DNA of 64,000 nt from Pedobacter suwonensis (GCF_900111825.1 NZ_FOJM01000009.1:124001-188000); one strand, 5' to 3'. Positions 18,600 to 27,965 are shown, counted from the first letter of the stretch. Numbers and translations are program-made. Notes: generated by a model from the letters alone, not told the origin.

Positions 18600-18947
18600 T
18601 CACAGCTCATCATATGCACTTTCGAGTTCTGTTAAAATAAATTGAGGTTTAGTAACAGCATATTTGATTTTTATGGAATCGCCTACCTGTAAACCCTTCG
18701 GATTTATATCCCAGCTTCCATCAAATGAATAATCAACATGATTTACCTGATATTTTACTTTAATGGAATGCCCTTTATAATGTTTAATCCTTACAATCAA
18801 TCCCTTTCCATAATCATATCCGCCCTTAACAAAATTAATACGCTCTTGATGATCTTTCTTTGAAGATCTGTTTATCATCAATAAACCTAAAAGTACCAGG
18901 ATTGCTATAACAGCGAGCGTTGTGGCTGCTTTAAGCTTATCACTCAT
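18600..18947 (-). CDS. Small membrane-anchored protein of unknown function
   Basis: 115 residues. Residues about 8-26 (AATTLAVIAILVLLGLLMI) form one membrane segment, followed by a basic stretch (NRSSKKDHQ) and an extracytoplasmic beta-rich domain with GHSIKVKYQVNHVDYSFDGSWDINPKGLQVGDSIKIKY. The VGDSIKIKY pattern resembles DUF3592-like domains, but the similarity is too weak to name. It is flanked on both sides by related short-word repeats. Confidence 0.6.
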   Translation of the reverse strand: MSDKLKAATTLAVIAILVLLGLLMINRSSKKDHQERINFVKGGYDYGKGLIVRIKHYKGHSIKVKYQVNHVDYSFDGSWDINPKGLQVGDSIKIKYAVTKPQFILTELESAYDEL

Positions 18948-19001
18948 CTGTTTTGCTCATAAACTTTAAACCATCATCCATTTTACATTACACATCTTAC
19001 A

Positions 19002-20258
19002 TCATTTCCCAAGCCTTTTAATCATTTCCGCACTTAAATCCCTGCCATCATTCAGCCGGTTGGCAAAAAATGATTTGGCTGCTTCGAAATGTTCTTTATA
19101 CCCCTTTAAGTCGCCATAACCAATAATGGATGCCCATTCATGCACCGCAGTATGGAATTCCAGATCATCCCCACGGATTGATTTATCATATAATGCCGTG
19201 TTGATCGACTCTTCCAACATGACTTCGTTTTTAAAAAGGTATTCTGCAATACCCAGCCTCAATTTAAAGGGGGGTGTTTGGCAGATCAGATTATCGTAAG
19301 GATTTACCCCCATTTTATACCAGGCGTATACCATACTCAATAAACTAAGATGCGAATTGGGTTTCTGCTTATGGTCCGCATCAGATAGGCTAAATTCTTT
19401 CATAATGTTATCATCCAGCAATAAAAGCGAGCGGCTCTCATGAAAAACGAAATCTCGGGCCGCGTAAATTTTCTCCCTAAACTCCGTTTCATTTTCACAG
19501 ATCATCAGCTTAAAAAGTTCAGACTCTGCCTGGGCATAATATTTAACCTGTTTTTGCGCATAGGGATTTAGGATAGCCAGACCTGCGTAGATGTGTGATT
19601 TATAACTAAAAATCCTCAGCGTGGTCAAAATCTTTACATTATCGATTCCACCTGCATAAGCAGGATTATCCCAGGGGAAAAAACCGGCATTTTTCCAGGC
19701 AGAACCCATGCTCTCAAAACCCATGTGCGTAACCGCTTGAGTATCGGCCACAATGCGGTCGTGCTCGCGGTAATCGTCCATTTCGATAATGTTCGATTTT
19801 AAAGATTGGTAAACTTCCAATGCCTGTGCATAAACCTCGTCGGTAGCCCGGTGACGAACCACTACAAGCGTTTGCCCTTCAGGACTAAAAGCCGGACCAT
19901 GCAAAGAATGGCAGGTTACAATCTGGGTATCTATCGGAAGGTGTTTTTCAAAAGCAGCAATTTCAGGATGTTTTACTGAGGTTTGGCCTGAAACAATTGC
20001 TCCATATTTGGTTGAGCGTGCAAAAGTAGCCACCACTTCATCAATTTTCTCGGCTTCAACGCAGTAAATAATAAAATCAGATTTACGCGCCACTTCATGG
20101 CCATCAGTTAAAACCTCTACTCCTTTAGATTCAAGCTCATTTTTTAACTCCGTAAAACGTAAGGGCATATCTGCCCCACATACCTTATAACCTGCATTTA
20201 CAAACGACAAAGCGTACAATTTGCCCATATCGCCCATCCCAATAATTCCTATTTGCAT
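19002..20258 (-). CDS. Prephenate dehydrogenase, fungal Tyr1-like type
   Basis: 418 residues. The N-terminal Rossmann motif is MQIGIIGMGDMGKLYALSFVNAGY. The catalytic region contains TCHSLHGPAFSPEGQTLVVVRHR and ADTQAVTHMGFESMGSAWKNAGFFPWDN, then GGIDNVKILTTLRIFSYKSHIYAGLAILNP. The C-terminal third has KPNSHLSLLSMVYAWYKMGVNPYDNLICQTPPF. This order and these words match yeast Tyr1 along the whole length as recalled (GIIGLGDMGLLYA, HSLHGPKVNTEGQPLV, TADTQAVTHAAFLSMGSAW, VPNSHLSLLAIVDSW). Typical bacterial TyrA proteins are about 280 residues. The expected reaction is NAD(P)-dependent conversion of prephenate to 4-hydroxyphenylpyruvate for tyrosine synthesis. No other aromatic pathway genes are nearby. 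Confidence 0.88.
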   Translation of the reverse strand: MQIGIIGMGDMGKLYALSFVNAGYKVCGADMPLRFTELKNELESKGVEVLTDGHEVARKSDFIIYCVEAEKIDEVVATFARSTKYGAIVSGQTSVKHPEIAAFEKHLPIDTQIVTCHSLHGPAFSPEGQTLVVVRHRATDEVYAQALEVYQSLKSNIIEMDDYREHDRIVADTQAVTHMGFESMGSAWKNAGFFPWDNPAYAGGIDNVKILTTLRIFSYKSHIYAGLAILNPYAQKQVKYYAQAESELFKLMICENETEFREKIYAARDFVFHESRSLLLLDDNIMKEFSLSDADHKQKPNSHLSLLSMVYAWYKMGVNPYDNLICQTPPFKLRLGIAEYLFKNEVMLEESINTALYDKSIRGDDLEFHTAVHEWASIIGYGDLKGYKEHFEAAKSFFANRLNDGRDLSAEMIKRLGK

Positions 20259-20427
20259 GAAACAAATTTAACCTATCGTAAACAATTTTATAATAAAACT
20301 TAAATAAAATTGTTATTTAGAATGTTAAACCAAAATAATTTTATCGATTTGCCAAAACCCGAAACAATTTTATTAAACACAAATCAGATAAAATGCAGTT
20401 TTACACACTAATACCTATATTTAAACT

Positions 20428-21039
20428 ATGCAGAAAATTAAACTAACCTTATTGTTTTTAAGCGCGATGCTATTTTTAAACGTTGCATTTGCCCAAACCG
20501 CTCCTGATACCACTAAAAACACTGATCCATCTTTAAACGGTCAGTATCAGTTTATGCTGAAAAAATCTAAAAGTTTGTATGGTGCCAGACTGATCAATCC
20601 AAGCCGATTATCCGCTTTATGGAAAAGCGTTAACGACACATTGAAAAAGGAACGCAAACAATTGCAGGAAGCCAGGCAGGAAATTAAGGCACAAGCCGAC
20701 AATATTTCGAGTTTAAAAGGAGAGGTTACCGGAAAAGAAAGTTCGCTTGCTACTGCCAATGCATCTGTTAACGAAATTAAATTTTTAGGAATTCCCTTTA
20801 ATAAGGGCACTTATAATACCATCGTTTGGACGATCATTATTGTGCTGGGCATTGGTTTGGCTTTTGTTATTTTCCAATCTGGCAAATTAAGGCATGAGGC
20901 TAAATACAGGACTGAACTTTACCAGGAAGTGGCCGATGAATTTCAGGCACATAAGGTAAAGGCAAAAGATAAGGAAATGAAACTTGCGCGCGAATTGCAG
21001 GATGAGCGTAATAAATGGGATGAAGGCAGGGGAAGATAA
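20428..21039 (+). CDS. Secreted/membrane coiled-coil protein of unknown function
   Basis: 203 residues. A signal peptide (MQKIKLTLLFLSAMLFLNVAFAQ) is followed by a helical, heptad-rich part (about 60-115: WKSVNDTLKKERKQLQEARQEIKAQADNISSLKGEV), one membrane segment near 128-150 (IVWTIIIVLGIGLAFVIFQ) and a charged cytoplasmic helix (KVKAKDKEMKLARELQDERNKW). I do not recognise the family. It is convergent with dgt and separated from it by a perfect hairpin. Confidence 0.7.
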   Translation: MQKIKLTLLFLSAMLFLNVAFAQTAPDTTKNTDPSLNGQYQFMLKKSKSLYGARLINPSRLSALWKSVNDTLKKERKQLQEARQEIKAQADNISSLKGEVTGKESSLATANASVNEIKFLGIPFNKGTYNTIVWTIIIVLGIGLAFVIFQSGKLRHEAKYRTELYQEVADEFQAHKVKAKDKEMKLARELQDERNKWDEGRGR

Positions 21040-21103
21040 ACTCTAGCCACAAATCAATCCGGATTTTTTTATTTTCGGAACCATACTAAGAAGATTTAAA
21101 TTA

Positions 21104-21127
21104 GTGTCAGATGGTAACATCTGACAC
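21104..21127. repeat. Perfect hairpin between convergent genes
   Basis: GTGTCAGATG (21104-21113), loop GTAA, CATCTGACAC (21118-21127). There is no U-tract on either strand, so it resembles a REP-like palindrome more than a classical terminator. It could stall RNA polymerase from both sides. Confidence 0.6.
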
Positions 21128-21179
21128 CACAGATATTTCAACCGGCAAATTTTAAGCGGTTTATTTTCACCTAAAAGCT

Positions 21180-22523
21180 TTAGGTTTCTGAAGGAAAAGA
21201 TATACCCTTGATATTCCTGTATAAATCTACCGCATACAAGTCTGTCATGCCAGAAACAAAGTCCAGCACACTCTGTATTATAGAATAAATATCGGTCAGA
21301 TCGGTGTGATACTGCTTTGGAATGAGTTTAACCAGTTTTTTATAATAATGTGTATTGTTATGAATAAGCGCAGGAACAAACTCTTCTAATAAACCAGCCA
21401 TAATTTTATAACCTGCCACCTCTTTCTGTATAACAGATGAGAAATTGTATATACGCTCTACAGAAATCTTTTCAACAGCTTTCCAGGCAGAGATATACGG
21501 TTCAGGAAGTAAATCGGTTAAGCTATGGTTAAGCTCACCCTTTAATAGTTTTTCCTGCTCTCTAAAAAATATGGCCGCGCATTGGTTTGTTAAAGTGTTA
21601 ATGGCTTTAGCGCGAAGCAGACCAATTTTTGCATCATCATCTTCATAATCGTTTTTTAAGCGTTCTTCAATTGTTGTTGAATTGGCAAAAGGCAGTAGGT
21701 AAGCCTTCACCTCTTCGTAAGAAAGTATCTTAAGGCGGTGCGCATCTTCCAGATCGATAATGCTGTAACAGATATCATCTGCAGCTTCTACCAGGTAAAC
21801 CAAAGGATGGCGTTTGTAAATAAGGTACTCATTATCTTCTTGTGCCAGGTGAAGTTCGGCAGCAATCTTTCTAAAACTTTCCTCTTCTGATTGGAAGAAA
21901 CCGTATTTTTTGCGGTGCAGCAGGCCTTTCTGTTTACCTGCAATGGAAGCACATGGATATTTGGCTATAGAAGCCAAAGTAGAATAGGTGAGCGCATAAG
22001 CATCATTTCCCTTTCCCTTTAGTGGATGGGTGAGTATACGAATGGCATTGGCATTTCCTTCGAAATTAATTAAATCGTGCCATTGCGATTCGCTCATTTC
22101 TTTCTGGTAAACTTTACCATCGCCATCGGTAAAATAACGCGAAATAGCTGCTTCGCCCGAATGTCCAAATGCCGGGTTGCCCAAATCATGTGCCAGCGCG
22201 GCGGCGGCAACAATATTGCCAACCTCATTAATTAAAGGAACTTCTTTAACAAGTTGTGACTGGTATTCTTCTACACTTTTTAAGAATATATTGGCCATGG
22301 AACGGGCTACACTCGCCACTTCTAAACTATGCGTTAAACGATTGTGCACAAAAACACTTCCGGGCAATGGAAAAACCTGGGTTTTATTCTGAAGCCTTCT
22401 AAATGGAGACGAAAAAATCAACCGGTCGTAGTCACGCTGAAAATCTGAACGCGCCCGATCTGTGCTGGCACCATATTGTTCTTGTCCGTATCTTTTATTC
22501 GAAAGTAAATATTTCCACTCCAT
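21180..22523 (-). CDS. dgt: Deoxyguanosinetriphosphate triphosphohydrolase-like protein
   Basis: 447 residues of the HD superfamily. Metal-binding segments are RLTHSLEVASVARSMA, AHDLGNPAFGHSGEAAI (HD pair) and VEAADDICYSIIDLEDAHRL. FQRDYDRLIFSSPFRRLQNKTQVFPL near the start is typical of dGTPases. The enzyme cleaves dNTPs to nucleosides and triphosphate and limits dNTP pools. It belongs to the 7.3-kb block inserted between rpsJ and rplC and is transcribed in the same direction as the ribosomal genes. Confidence 0.93.
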   Translation of the reverse strand: MEWKYLLSNKRYGQEQYGASTDRARSDFQRDYDRLIFSSPFRRLQNKTQVFPLPGSVFVHNRLTHSLEVASVARSMANIFLKSVEEYQSQLVKEVPLINEVGNIVAAAALAHDLGNPAFGHSGEAAISRYFTDGDGKVYQKEMSESQWHDLINFEGNANAIRILTHPLKGKGNDAYALTYSTLASIAKYPCASIAGKQKGLLHRKKYGFFQSEEESFRKIAAELHLAQEDNEYLIYKRHPLVYLVEAADDICYSIIDLEDAHRLKILSYEEVKAYLLPFANSTTIEERLKNDYEDDDAKIGLLRAKAINTLTNQCAAIFFREQEKLLKGELNHSLTDLLPEPYISAWKAVEKISVERIYNFSSVIQKEVAGYKIMAGLLEEFVPALIHNNTHYYKKLVKLIPKQYHTDLTDIYSIIQSVLDFVSGMTDLYAVDLYRNIKGISFPSET

Positions 22524-22684
22524 TTATCCCGTTGGGCTTTAAAATTTGGCGCAAGTTAAACAAAACGCGAAAATGGTAAAGCATAAAGCTTGAGGTAAAA
22601 TTTATAAAACAAACTTACTGTTCTTGATTTATCCTGATTCAAACTATTTGAATTCCTACCTGTTTATTGATAAAACGATACAAC

Positions 22685-23047
22685 ATGAAAACAAGCATAT
22701 ATAACAAAAAAGAACATATTGAGGGCTATGTAGGATCAGGTGATGAGGAATCAGAAAAATCAGATGTAGAAAAAGCTTTTGAAAAGGGCAATGATACTAA
22801 TGTGGTAACCAGTTATGGAAAGGAACCCGACGAGTTGATTAAAGGAAATCCTTTAGCAAAAGACGGTAGAGATAACTCTGGCACACAGGGCAAAGATTCA
22901 CTTAGTGACGATACCTTCAACAGCAAGGATAAAAATCCTACGTTAAAAAGTGCAGAAAGTCATACCGGAAGTTCTTCTGAAGATTTTAAATCGAATGCTG
23001 ATATTAATGAAGAAGATGAAAACCGTGCATTAAATACGGGTATATAA
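22685..23047 (+). CDS. Highly hydrophilic acidic small protein, unknown
   Basis: 120 residues from the ATG at 22685 (a TTG six codons upstream is less likely). There is no hydrophobic segment. The composition is dominated by Lys, Glu, Asp, Ser, Gly and Asn, with stretches such as GSGDEESEKSDVEKAFEKG and SSEDFKSNADINEEDENRAL. It is probably disordered. Two other small genes of the same character lie within 1 kb, on the opposite strand. It may be a stress-related hydrophilin-like protein, but that is inference from composition only. Confidence 0.6.
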   Translation: MKTSIYNKKEHIEGYVGSGDEESEKSDVEKAFEKGNDTNVVTSYGKEPDELIKGNPLAKDGRDNSGTQGKDSLSDDTFNSKDKNPTLKSAESHTGSSSEDFKSNADINEEDENRALNTGI

Positions 23048-23415
23048 GGAAATATTAAGTTTGCCGATCTCCACAAAAAGCGCCTTTATGATATAAATAA
23101 CAATTATAGGCCAAACCTTTAACGGCACACTATCACATCAACGAATACGTTATTCAAAGTACAACTGAGCAAAAAATTGACATATATCAATGTATTAAAA
23201 CCATAATTTTTGTGAATTGATTTTTAGTTTTCGAGATTTGCATTGTTGTAGGATTCGCGACAAAAATTAAACAAAATCATTGACTAAATATTTAAGGGCA
23301 TTCGCTGCTTAATTAGCGTATTACAGTTGTCGAATCCTAAATAATTTGCATCTACCGGAAAATGCATAAGCATTATAAAGGGATTATTCTGTGGGGATAA
23401 TCTCTTTATAATAAA
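23048..23415. other. Gene-free spacer with inverted repeats
   Basis: No open frame is supported. TAGGATTCG (23249-23257) and CGAATCCTA (23331-23339) are 9-bp inverted arms 73 bp apart. A strong hairpin, listed separately, sits at its end. Confidence 0.5.
23373..23411 (-). terminator. Strong hairpin after the 23416-23691 gene
   Basis: The arms TTATAAAGGGATTAT (23373-23387) and ATAATCTCTTTATAA (23397-23411) pair at 14 of 15 positions around a 9-nt loop. It begins 4 bp after the stop of the minus-strand gene. There is no U-tract, so termination is likely but not certain. Confidence 0.55.
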
Positions 23416-23691
23416 TCATAAGTCCTCACCTCTCAACCCCTTATCATCATTCTTATTCCTGCTTCCTATATCTTCACCCTGGCTTAAATTTGCATTATTC
23501 AAATTTTCATTAATATTTTGGGAATTATCATTTTCAGCTGCTGCCAATCGGGAAGCCTCCGGTTCATCCTTACGTTTAAAATCAGCTCTCTTATGTCCGT
23601 ACGTAGCTTCTCCGTTATCCCAATCTATCTGATCATCATTACGATTAATGTCTTCGTTAGAATCGCTATTTTTATTATCATTATTTTCCAT
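23416..23691 (-). CDS. Hydrophilic Asn/Asp-rich small protein, unknown
   Basis: 91 residues: MENNDNKNSDSNEDINRNDDQ, then DWDNGEATYGHKRADFKRKDEPEASRLAAAENDN and a disordered tail with NINENLNNANLSQGEDIG. The middle GEATYGHKRADFKRKDE is the only part that looks constrained. There is no signal or membrane segment. It pairs by position and character with the next gene (23811-24056). Confidence 0.6.
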   Translation of the reverse strand: MENNDNKNSDSNEDINRNDDQIDWDNGEATYGHKRADFKRKDEPEASRLAAAENDNSQNINENLNNANLSQGEDIGSRNKNDDKGLRGEDL

Positions 23692-23810
23692 GGTGATTTA
23701 TTTTGGTAGATACTCCCTATAAGAACAACAGATTAAGGAAAAAAGTTTAACCTCGAAGTAATTATGTATGATCAGGCGTTTCGCCAGATGCTATCCTGTT
23801 AACCGACCAA

Positions 23811-24056
23811 TTAATTTACGCCTTTACTTTGGTCTATCTTTGTGCTACTATCCACGTCATCTTTAGTTGAACCATTCTCATCACGGTGTTGTGGTGGATT
23901 TTCCATCCTGCTTTCTTCCAGGTCAGAGAAATCACTGCCTTGTTGATTAGCTACTTCGCCATGTGAAGAAGGTTTATCTTTCCCTTCTTCTTTAGGATCA
24001 GCAAAATCCTGCCCTTCAACAGATGCTGCCTTTTGTTCTTTATCATTACTTATCAT
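23811..24056 (-). CDS. Hydrophilic acidic small protein, unknown
   Basis: 81 residues from the ATG MISNDKEQKAAS (24054-24056). The frame runs further upstream only through a TTG that would lie inside the rpsJ terminator. It repeats short words: GQDFADPKEEGKDKPSS, GSDFSDLEESRMENPP, DENGSTKDDVDSSTK. It resembles the two neighbouring hydrophilic proteins in composition but is not alignable to them by eye. Confidence 0.55.
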   Translation of the reverse strand: MISNDKEQKAASVEGQDFADPKEEGKDKPSSHGEVANQQGSDFSDLEESRMENPPQHRDENGSTKDDVDSSTKIDQSKGVN

Positions 24057-24105
24057 ATCAATATAACCAGCCGGCTCAGGTTTTGTTTTTGAAACTGAGC
24101 TATAC

Positions 24106-24142
24106 AAAAAAAGGCCCCGATTTGTATCGGGACCTTTTTTGT
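24106..24142 (-). terminator. Intrinsic terminator of the rpsL-rpsG-fusA-rpsJ operon
   Basis: AAGGCCCCGAT pairs with ATCGGGACCTT (one mismatch) around a 4-nt loop, with A-runs and T-runs on both sides. It lies 15 bp after the rpsJ stop. Termination here confirms that rpsJ is not transcribed into rplC. Confidence 0.85.
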
Positions 24143-24156
24143 TCTTTTAAAATCAG

Positions 24157-24462
24157 TTATACTTTGATTTCAACTTCAACACCGCTAGGCAATTCAAGTT
24201 TCATTAAAGCATCAACTGTTTTAGAGTTAGAGCTATAAATATCCAATAAACGTTTGTAAGCGCATAACTGGAATTGCTCTCTAGCTTTTTTGTTTACGTG
24301 TGGAGAACGCAAAACAGTAAAGATTTTTTTCTCTGTAGGAAGTGGAATCGGACCACTTACCACTGCACCCGTAGGTTTAACAGTTTTTACGATTTTCTCA
24401 GCAGATTTATCTACCAAGTTGTAATCGTAAGATTTTAATTTAATTCTGATTCTTTGGCTCAT
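24157..24462 (-). CDS. rpsJ: 30S ribosomal protein S10
   Basis: 101 residues: [25 protein letters not shown], then [41 protein letters not shown]10 is a head protein that also links NusB and NusG to RNA polymerase. It would normally be the first gene of the S10 operon. Here it is last in the rpsL-rpsG-fusA operon and has its own terminator. Confidence 0.98.
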   Translation of the reverse strand: MSQRIRIKLKSYDYNLVDKSAEKIVKTVKPTGAVVSGPIPLPTEKKIFTVLRSPHVNKKAREQFQLCAYKRLLDIYSSNSKTVDALMKLELPSGVEVEIKV

Positions 24463-24517
24463 CTTATTTTAATTATGGCTTCCTGTTAGAGCTATTAACA
24501 ACAGAAACCGGATTTAT

Positions 24518-24595
24518 CTTTCAAGGTTGAGGGTGGAAGGTGTAAGGCTGAGGGTTCGAAAACCTTAAACCTTATGCCTTTAGCCTTTTACCTTA
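24518..24595. repeat. Short-word quasi-palindrome between fusA and rpsJ
   Basis: The left half repeats AAGGTTGAGGGTGGAAGGTG and AAGGCTGAGGG. After TTCGAA the right half carries CCTTAAACCTTATGCC and CCTTTTACCTTA, roughly the reverse complement. It can fold into an imperfect long hairpin in the operon mRNA. Confidence 0.6.
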
Positions 24596-26710
24596 TTAGT
24601 CTTCAGATTTAATTCTTCCTTTAGATTTAGCTACTACTTCGTCCTGAACGTTTTTAGGCGCTGGCTCATAGTGGTCAAATTCCATTGTAGAAGTTGCACG
24701 GCCTGAAGTGATGGTACGTAACTGTGTTACATAACCGAACATTTCTGAAAGTGGTACCAATGCTTTAATTACCTGAGATCCGTTACGGGTATCCATACCT
24801 TGTAACTGACCACGACGACGGTTCATATCACCGATCACATCACCCATGTTTTCTTCAGGGGTTAAGATTTCGATTTTCATGATTGGTTCCATCAAAGCAG
24901 GTTTACATTTAGGTAAAGCCTCACGGTATGCCATACGGGCAGCAAGCTCGAATGATAAAGCATCTGAATCGACTGCGTGGAATGAACCATCAATCAAACG
25001 TACTTTCATATCAGGAAGCGGGTAACCAGCTAATACACCATTTGACATTGCAGATGCAAATCCTTTCTCAACTGAAGGGATAAATTCACGAGGAATTGAA
25101 CCACCTACAATTTCGTTTACGAATTGCAAACCACCTTTTTCAAAATCGGCATCAATTGGAGAAATCACCACTTTAATATCGGCGAATTTACCACGACCAC
25201 CTGACTGTTTTTTGTAAACCTCACGGTGTTCAGTTGTACCGAAAATAGCCTCTTTATAAGCTACTTGCGGCGCACCCTGGTTAACCTCTACTTTAAATTC
25301 ACGTTTTAAACGGTCAATTAAGATATCTAAGTGTAACTCACCCATACCAGAAATTACAGTCTGACCAGTTTCCTGATCTGTCTGAACTCTGAACGTAGGA
25401 TCTTCTTCAGCTAATTTAGATAAACCCATACCTAATCTGTCAACGTCAGCCTGAGTTTTAGGCTCAATAGCTAAACCGATAACCGGCTCAGGGAATACCA
25501 TTGATTCCAGAACGATCGGGTGTTTCTCATCACAAAGCGTATCACCTGTTTTAATATCTTTAAATCCAACAACCGCAGCAATATCACCGGCCCCTACGTT
25601 AGGGATTGGATTTTGCTTGTTAGCATGCATTTGGAAGATACGCGAAATACGCTCTTTATTATTTGAACGGGTATTATATACATATGAACCCGCTTCTAAG
25701 TTACCTGAATAAACACGGATAAAGCATAAACGGCCTACAAAAGGATCGGTTGCAATTTTAAAAGCTAATGCTGCAAACGGCTCTTGTTCAGATGGCTTTA
25801 ATAAAACTTCCTGATCTGTATTTGGGTTAGTACCTACAACACCTTCAGAATCTAAAGGTGAAGGCAATAATTCCATCACATAATCCAACATGGTCTGTAC
25901 ACCTTTGTTTTTGAAAGATGAACCACAAACCATAGGAACAATTTTAGCATCTAATACAGCTGCACGTAAAGCGTCTAAAATTTCGCGTTCAGTAATTGAG
26001 TTTGGATCTTCGAAGAATTTCTCCATCAAAGTCTCATCATAATCAGCAACTGATTCTAACAATTTTTCTCTCCACTCTGCAACTTCATCTAACATATCAT
26101 CAGGAATTGGCACTTCAGTAAAGGTCATACCTTTATCGTGCTCATTCCAAACAATACCACGGTTGTTGATCAAATCAACCACACCTTTGAAAGCATCTTC
26201 AGAACCGATAGGTAATTGCAAAGGAACTGCATTGCTACCTAACATATCTTTCACTTGCTTAACAACTTTTAAGAAGTCAGCACCAGAACGGTCCATTTTG
26301 TTAACGAAACCGATACGGGCAACATTGTAATTATTAGCTAAGCGCCAGTTAGTTTCTGATTGTGGCTCAACACCATCAACTGCAGAAAACAAGAATACCA
26401 AACCATCTAATACACGTAATGAACGGTTTACCTCTACGGTAAAATCCACGTGTCCCGGTGTATCGATAATGTTGATGTGGTATTTGCTACCACGGTAGTT
26501 CCAGTTTACTGTTGTAGCAGCAGAGGTAATGGTAATACCACGCTCTTGCTCTTGTGCCATCCAGTCCATTGTTGCAGCACCTTCGTGCACTTCACCAATT
26601 TTATGACTAACACCAGCATAATAAAGGATACGCTCGGTAGTGGTAGTTTTACCAGCATCAATGTGAGCTGCAATTCCAATATTTCTTGTAAATTTTAAAT
26701 CTCTTGCCAT
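24596..26710 (-). CDS. fusA: Elongation factor G
   Basis: 704 residues. GTP-binding motifs are [17 protein letters not shown] (G1), [12 protein letters not shown] (G2), DTPGHVDF (G3) and [10 protein letters not shown] (G4). Domains II-V follow, with [18 protein letters not shown] and the C-terminal [28 protein letters not shown] drives translocation. It lies between rpsG and rpsJ, as in the str operon, but tuf is absent from this window. Confidence 0.98.
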   Translation of the reverse strand: MARDLKFTRNIGIAAHIDAGKTTTTERILYYAGVSHKIGEVHEGAATMDWMAQEQERGITITSAATTVNWNYRGSKYHINIIDTPGHVDFTVEVNRSLRVLDGLVFLFSAVDGVEPQSETNWRLANNYNVARIGFVNKMDRSGADFLKVVKQVKDMLGSNAVPLQLPIGSEDAFKGVVDLINNRGIVWNEHDKGMTFTEVPIPDDMLDEVAEWREKLLESVADYDETLMEKFFEDPNSITEREILDALRAAVLDAKIVPMVCGSSFKNKGVQTMLDYVMELLPSPLDSEGVVGTNPNTDQEVLLKPSEQEPFAALAFKIATDPFVGRLCFIRVYSGNLEAGSYVYNTRSNNKERISRIFQMHANKQNPIPNVGAGDIAAVVGFKDIKTGDTLCDEKHPIVLESMVFPEPVIGLAIEPKTQADVDRLGMGLSKLAEEDPTFRVQTDQETGQTVISGMGELHLDILIDRLKREFKVEVNQGAPQVAYKEAIFGTTEHREVYKKQSGGRGKFADIKVVISPIDADFEKGGLQFVNEIVGGSIPREFIPSVEKGFASAMSNGVLAGYPLPDMKVRLIDGSFHAVDSDALSFELAARMAYREALPKCKPALMEPIMKIEILTPEENMGDVIGDMNRRRGQLQGMDTRNGSQVIKALVPLSEMFGYVTQLRTITSGRATSTMEFDHYEPAPKNVQDEVVAKSKGRIKSED

Positions 26711-26838
26711 GTTATGTTTTTGATTTATCTGATTTTAAATGATTGCACCGATTATGTGAGACAAATCGGTGCAAATTATCTAATCAGTATAATCTTCTAA
26801 TTAAATCTGTGTAATCTTACTGACCTGTTAATCCTAAA

Positions 26839-27306
26839 TTAGAATCTGAAGTGAGAGAACGCTTTGTTAGCCTCAGCCATTTTGTGCGTATCTTCTTTCT
26901 TTTTAACAGCAGCACCTTCGCCTTTAGCAGCAGCTACGATTTCACCAGCTAATTTCTCTTTCATCGTTTTTTCACCACGACGACGAGCATATAAAATTAA
27001 CCATTTCATACCTAAAGCTGTTTTACGCTCTGGTCTAACCTCAGTTGGAACCTGGAAGTTAGCACCACCAACACGACGAGATTTAACCTCTACAGCCGGC
27101 ATAATATTAGTTAATGCACGTTTGAACACCTCTAAGCCGTTTTCACCTGCTTTTTTCTCAGCAATTTCAACAGCATCGTAAAAAATTGAGTAAGCGATAG
27201 ATTTTTTTCCATCGTACATCATGTTATTTACAAAACGGGTTACCTGAACATCATTGAATTTTGGATCAGGAAGAATAATTCTCTTTTTTGGTTTTGACTT
27301 TCTCAT
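26839..27306 (-). CDS. rpsG: 30S ribosomal protein S7
   Basis: 155 residues: [45 protein letters not shown] and [28 protein letters not shown]7 organises the head around the 3' domain of 16S rRNA. It is 17 bp from rpsL. Confidence 0.98.
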   Translation of the reverse strand: MRKSKPKKRIILPDPKFNDVQVTRFVNNMMYDGKKSIAYSIFYDAVEIAEKKAGENGLEVFKRALTNIMPAVEVKSRRVGGANFQVPTEVRPERKTALGMKWLILYARRRGEKTMKEKLAGEIVAAAKGEGAAVKKKEDTHKMAEANKAFSHFRF

Positions 27307-27323
27307 TTCTTATTTCCTCCCGA

Positions 27324-27737
27324 TTATTTTTTCTTTCCTTTTGCAGGTGCAGCAGCTGCCTGACCTGGTTTAGGACGTTTAGTACCATATTTAGAACGAC
27401 GTTGGTTACGACCAGCAACGCCTGATGTATCTAGCGCACCACGGATGATGTGGTAACGTACACCTGGTAAATCTTTAACACGACCACCACGGATCAATAC
27501 GATGGAGTGCTCCTGTAAGTTGTGACCTTCTCCAGGGATGTAAGCATTCACCTCTTTACCGTTCGTTAAACGAACACGGGCTACTTTACGCATTGCTGAG
27601 TTTGGTTTTTTAGGGGTAGTGGTGTACACACGTGTACATACACCTCTTCGCTGTGGACAGCTGTCCAACGCTGGAGACTTACTCTTGAACTCCAGTGCTA
27701 CTCTACCTTTTCTAACTAATTGTTGAATGGTTGGCAT
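27324..27737 (-). CDS. rpsL: 30S ribosomal protein S12
   Basis: 137 residues: [61 protein letters not shown] and [14 protein letters not shown]. Both lysines that are usually altered in streptomycin-resistant mutants (TTPKKPNSA and GRVKDLPG) are in the wild-type state. The tail [11 protein letters not shown] is a short extension. It is the first gene of its operon. Confidence 0.98.
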   Translation of the reverse strand: MPTIQQLVRKGRVALEFKSKSPALDSCPQRRGVCTRVYTTTPKKPNSAMRKVARVRLTNGKEVNAYIPGEGHNLQEHSIVLIRGGRVKDLPGVRYHIIRGALDTSGVAGRNQRRSKYGTKRPKPGQAAAAPAKGKKK

Positions 27738-27814
27738 TGTGCTTTTTTATGTTTTTTATTTAAAAAATTTACCGCTCCCCCGGCATCTTTGCAGATAGCC
27801 CATAAAACGGACTG

Positions 27815-27846
27815 CAAAAGTAGAACAATTCTTTTTAAAAATCAAG
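27815..27846 (-). promoter_or_regulatory. Probable promoter of rpsL-rpsG-fusA-rpsJ
   Basis: On the minus strand TACTTTTG (27815-27822) fits the -7 box TAnnTTTG, and CTTG lies 20 bp upstream (27843-27846) in place of TTTG. It lies about 80 bp upstream of rpsL. The -33 match and spacing are imperfect. Confidence 0.5.
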
Positions 27847-27854
27847 GGGTTAGC

Positions 27855-27965
27855 GCAAAAAGTTTTCAGTTGGCAATTGTTGGTTTTCAGTTGAGGGTTA
27901 AGGTTTTGCCGTCAAGTCTGCAGTTAAGCCTTTTTAGTCAACGGCTCACGCTTCAAGTCCTCTAT
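27855..27965. repeat. Short-word repeat region upstream of rpsL
   Basis: Words of the type TTTTCAGTTGGCAATTGTTGG and TTTTCAGTTGAGGGTTAAGG are followed by a partly complementary half (CTGCAGTTAAGCC, AGTCAACGGCTCACGC, TTCAAGTCC). No gene is supported in 27738-28034 apart from the promoter. Confidence 0.45.

Noticed and set aside
19002..20258. Ketol-acid reductoisomerase or 6-phosphogluconate dehydrogenase-like protein
   Set aside because: The Rossmann start is shared, but HSLHGP, TQAVTHMGFESMG and the C-terminal third are specific to the Tyr1 type.
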